Below are positions 5,796 through 8,156 of a stretch of DNA of 8,156 bases, in pieces; positions within the stretch are counted from its first letter, which is position 1, and every line of letters starts with the position of its first letter. The stretch covers positions 1-8,156 of the forward strand of contig JAPOON010000697.1 in NCBI GenBank assembly GCA_026713405.1, written 5' to 3'. Below the pieces are notes generated by a model that did no database searches, was not told the DNA's origin, and saw nothing but the letters and a program-made list of their open reading frames with translations. Position numbers and translations under genes: made by a program. Source of the stretch: Gammaproteobacteria bacterium (GTDB lineage Bacteria; Pseudomonadota; Gammaproteobacteria; Pseudomonadales; Azotimanducaceae_A).

Positions 5796-6756
5796 TCACC
5801 GGATAGTACACGTAACTCCGTTCAAGGGCATCATGAAATTCTCGGAACTGACGGCAGACCAGCGCCAGGCCGCCGGAATCCGGGGGTTCGTTGCCGGAAG
5901 ACGCCTCTGTGTACCTGTCGAGAAGGTCGTCGAGCCGTTGCAGGATTGCGAAGGGGGCGGGCCGGGATTCGCCCGCTGGGGCCGGGTCGATGATGTCGAG
6001 GCCCGAGTGCAACCGCTGCAGGCAGAATCGAAGCGAAAAGGGCAGCTCTGCCTCGTGCACCAGGAGTTGCAGGATGTTTCCCTGCTCGAAGGCGCCTCCG
6101 TACTCGTGGCCGTAGGCCTCGAATGCGTTGCAGGCCCGCAGCAGTACCGGCCATTCGGCACCGTCCTGGGTGGCAGCCGCCGCTCCGCCGCAGTGCGCCG
6201 CGAGCAGCGACCCCACCAGCTGCGCCCGCTCGACGTACTTGCCGAGCTGCATGAAAGACCACTCTTCGCCGTGGCGCATCGATGTATCGCAGACGCCGTG
6301 GAAGCGCTCGACGCCCTCGGCGATATCCCGGTAGAGCAACTCGGGTTCTCGTTTCCATACGTCGACCAGCCGCGTCTCGCGCAGCTTCAGGTACTCCCGG
6401 TTGAGGCAGGACCAGATGCGGGGGCCGATGCTGCTGCGAACCTCCCGGGCGTTTTCCCGGGCGGTGGTCATGCAGTTCAGGATGGAAGCGGGGTTGCCGG
6501 TCTCGAAGGTAAGGAGATCGGTGAGCGTGTATCCGTCCGCGAAGAGATAGTCGTCATCCTCCAGGCCGCCGGGCAGGAGGAATTCTGACGGGTCGGCGCC
6601 AAGGCCGGCGAAAAGCAGTTGCCAGCCGCGGGCGATTTCGTCGGCCGAACCCACGGGCAGCCGCTGAACCTGCAGGCTGACCAGGCGTGCGCTGAATTCC
6701 GCCCGTTCCAGGTAGCGGTTCATCCAGTAGAGGCTGTCGGCTACCCGCGCGAGCAT
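5788..6756 (-). CDS. Alpha-E (DUF403) domain protein, partner of the ATP-grasp ligase
   Basis: A 322-residue, largely helical cytoplasmic protein, full length for the alpha-E family. Family signatures are visible: SLYWMNRYLERAEFSARL (8-25), GNPASILNCMTTARENAREVR (split at 87-107), IWSCLNREYL (114-123), FMQLGKYVERAQLVGSLL (168-185) and YGHEYG (215-220), where many relatives are less polar. The family has no firmly assigned reaction. Comparative genomics places it with circularly permuted ATP-grasp enzymes, and often with transglutaminase-like and NTN-hydrolase (Anbu-like) proteins, in predicted peptide synthesis or tagging systems. Here the ATP-grasp gene is directly upstream, sharing one base (TGATG), and a GAGGA ribosome binding site lies at 6763-6767. 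The transglutaminase and hydrolase partners are not in the window. The downstream 8-bp overlap with the RsbW-like gene ties the pair to the signalling module. Confidence 0.92.
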   Translation of the reverse strand: MLARVADSLYWMNRYLERAEFSARLVSLQVQRLPVGSADEIARGWQLLFAGLGADPSEFLLPGGLEDDDYLFADGYTLTDLLTFETGNPASILNCMTTARENAREVRSSIGPRIWSCLNREYLKLRETRLVDVWKREPELLYRDIAEGVERFHGVCDTSMRHGEEWSFMQLGKYVERAQLVGSLLAAHCGGAAAATQDGAEWPVLLRACNAFEAYGHEYGGAFEQGNILQLLVHEAELPFSLRFCLQRLHSGLDIIDPAPAGESRPAPFAILQRLDDLLDRYTEASSGNEPPDSGGLALVCRQFREFHDALERSYVYYPVNA

Positions 6757-8156
6757 CAGCGTTCCTCGACGACCCAGGCGTCCTTGGCGCCGCCGCCCTG
6801 GCTGGAATTGACCACCAGGCTCCCCTTGCGCAGCGCCACGCGGCTCAGCCCGCCCGGGACAATGCGGGTCTCGGCGCCGTGCAGCACGAAGGGCCTGAGG
6901 TCGACATGGCGGGACTCGACGCGGCCGCCGATCAGGCAGGGCGCCCGGGACAGGTCCAGCGTCGGCTGCGAAATGTAGTTGGCGGGATTGGCGCGAATCC
7001 TCTCGGCGAAAGCCGTGCGCTCGGCGCGGCTCGCGTGAACGCCGACCAGCATGTCGTAGCCCCCGGACTCTCCCACCGCCTTGACGACGACTTCATCGAG
7101 GTGTTCGAGGGTATAGGCCAGGCCCTCGGGTTCCCGGCACAGGTGGGTCTCCACGTTCAGCAGAATGGGCTCCTCGCCGAGGTAGTAGCGAATGATGCGC
7201 GGCACGTAAGCGTAGACGGCCTTGTCGTCCGCCACGCCGGTTCCCGGAGCGTTTGCCATCGCCAGGTTGCCCTTCCTGTAGACATCGAACAGGCCCGGCA
7301 CGCCTAGAGCCGAGTCGGCGCGGAATGCCTTGGGGTCGATGAAGTCGTCGTCGATCCGCCGATAGAGAACGTCCACGGGGCGCAGGCCCCGCGTGGTGCG
7401 CATGTGCAGGCGGTCGTTCTGTACGAGCAGGTCGTCGCCCCGCACCAGTTCGATGTCCATTTCGGAGGCGAGGAAGGCGTGTTCGTAGTAGGCAGAGTTG
7501 TAAACGCCCGGTGTCAGCAGCGCTATGCTCGGGGACTCCCGGTTCGGTGACAGCGACCTCAGCACCCTTAACAGTTCGCTTCCGTATTGGTCGACGGGGC
7601 GCACCCGGTAGCCCCGGTACACGCGGGGCCAGGCGCGGCGGATCGCCTGGCGGCAGGCAAGCATGTAGGACACGCCGGAAGGGACGCGCAGGTTGTCCTC
7701 CATCACCATGAAGCCGTCGTGGGTACGGACGATGTCGGTGCCGCAAACCGACACGTAGGCATCGAGCGGCACCTTCACGCCTTCCATTTCCGGCCTGTAG
7801 TTGGGGCAGCCGCGTACGAGATCCTCCGGGACCACGCCGTCGCGGATGATGCTGCCCTTGCCGTAGACATCCGCCAGAAACAGGTTCAGTGCCTGAACGC
7901 GTTGAATCAGACCGCGCTCGATGTGTTCCCAGTCGCTCGCGAGCACCAGCCGCGGGACGCAATCGACCGGGAAGACCCGTTCGATGGACTCGTCGTCGCC
8001 GTAGACGGTAAAGGTGATCCCCTCGTGCAGCAGGGCGCGGTTGACCCGCTGCTGCAGGCTGCCGAGTTCATCGGCGGGCAGCTCCGACAGTGCCTCGATC
8101 AGCGCATTGCAATGCGGCCGCGGCCGGCCGGGCGCGGTGAACATCTCGTCGTAGAA
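6756..8156 (-). CDS. Circularly permuted ATP-grasp ligase (DUF404/DUF407 type), 5' end outside the window
   Basis: The reading frame stays open to the right edge, giving 466 visible residues. It reads FYDEM just upstream of the first in-window ATG (8144). Family members have a conserved YDEMF motif near the N-terminus, so translation almost certainly begins a few codons beyond 8156 and the ATG at 8144 is internal. Counting from that Met, typical motifs are ITFTVYGD (43-50), ERGLIQRVQALNLFLADVYG (76-95), CGTDIVR (134-140), MVMEDNLRVPSGVSYML (146-162), TPGVYNSAYYEHAFLA (211-226), VLYRRIDDDFIDP (259-271), GTGVADDKAVYAYVP (301-315), VVVKAVGESGGYDMLVG (352-368) and GSLVVNSSQGGGAKDAWV (441-458). 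ATP-grasp enzymes join a carboxylate to an amine through an acyl-phosphate. The substrate of this branch is not established, and an amidoligase role in peptide formation is the leading prediction. Length and motifs look intact. Confidence 0.93.
   Translation of the reverse strand, partial: FYDEMFTAPGRPRPHCNALIEALSELPADELGSLQQRVNRALLHEGITFTVYGDDESIERVFPVDCVPRLVLASDWEHIERGLIQRVQALNLFLADVYGKGSIIRDGVVPEDLVRGCPNYRPEMEGVKVPLDAYVSVCGTDIVRTHDGFMVMEDNLRVPSGVSYMLACRQAIRRAWPRVYRGYRVRPVDQYGSELLRVLRSLSPNRESPSIALLTPGVYNSAYYEHAFLASEMDIELVRGDDLLVQNDRLHMRTTRGLRPVDVLYRRIDDDFIDPKAFRADSALGVPGLFDVYRKGNLAMANAPGTGVADDKAVYAYVPRIIRYYLGEEPILLNVETHLCREPEGLAYTLEHLDEVVVKAVGESGGYDMLVGVHASRAERTAFAERIRANPANYISQPTLDLSRAPCLIGGRVESRHVDLRPFVLHGAETRIVPGGLSRVALRKGSLVVNSSQGGGAKDAWVVEER
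6763..6767 (-). promoter_or_regulatory. Ribosome binding site of the alpha-E gene, inside the ATP-grasp gene
   Basis: Minus-strand GAGGA lies six bases before the ATG at 6756, within the last codons of the ATP-grasp gene. With the one-base TGATG overlap it supports coupled translation of the two enzymes in similar amounts. Confidence 0.55.

Noticed and set aside
7093..7962. Second minus-strand frame (289 codons) inside the ATP-grasp gene
   Set aside because: It is an Arg/Pro/Gly-rich out-of-frame shadow, while the main frame carries the full set of family motifs.

Overview
The window reads as part of a GC-rich proteobacterial chromosome, most likely gammaproteobacterial. This rests on general protein character and codon use; no rRNA or other taxonomic marker is present. 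All real genes lie on the minus strand. Seven tightly packed genes fill 400 to 8156, and an eighth gene begins at 107 and runs off the left edge. No tRNA, rRNA, CRISPR array, transposase or phage gene was seen.

In transcription order (right to left), the array begins with two enzymes usually found together. The first is a circularly permuted ATP-grasp ligase (6756-8156, its start lies beyond the right edge). The second is an alpha-E (DUF403) helical protein (5788-6756). A complete partner-switching module follows: a small HATPase anti-sigma-type kinase of the RsbW class (5343-5795), a single-domain STAS antagonist of the RsbV class (4992-5342), and a response regulator whose output is a SpoIIE/RsbU PP2C phosphatase (3773-4963). 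The last two genes form a sensing pair: a periplasmic type I (Leu/Ile/Val-like) solute-binding protein with a signal peptide (2595-3773), and a two-transmembrane HAMP histidine kinase with a large periplasmic domain (400-2598).

Five of the six junctions overlap or abut (TGATG, 8 bp, TGA/ATG abutting, TGATG, ATGA). The only gap is 28 bp, before the regulator. This points to one translationally coupled operon with its promoter outside the window. The proposed circuit is: the binding protein senses a ligand in the periplasm and signals through the kinase to the receiver-PP2C protein. That protein dephosphorylates the STAS protein, which then binds or releases the RsbW-like kinase or another target. 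The final target is not encoded here; no sigma factor is visible. The link to the ATP-grasp/alpha-E pair suggests that the circuit controls, or responds to, the product of that poorly understood amidoligase system.

The intergenic region (108-399) holds a striking 115-bp hairpin with 32-bp arms, 19 bp of them perfect, starting 29 bp past the kinase stop codon. It then holds an AT-rich putative promoter and a strong ribosome binding site for the truncated gene at the left edge, whose visible part is a classic signal peptide.
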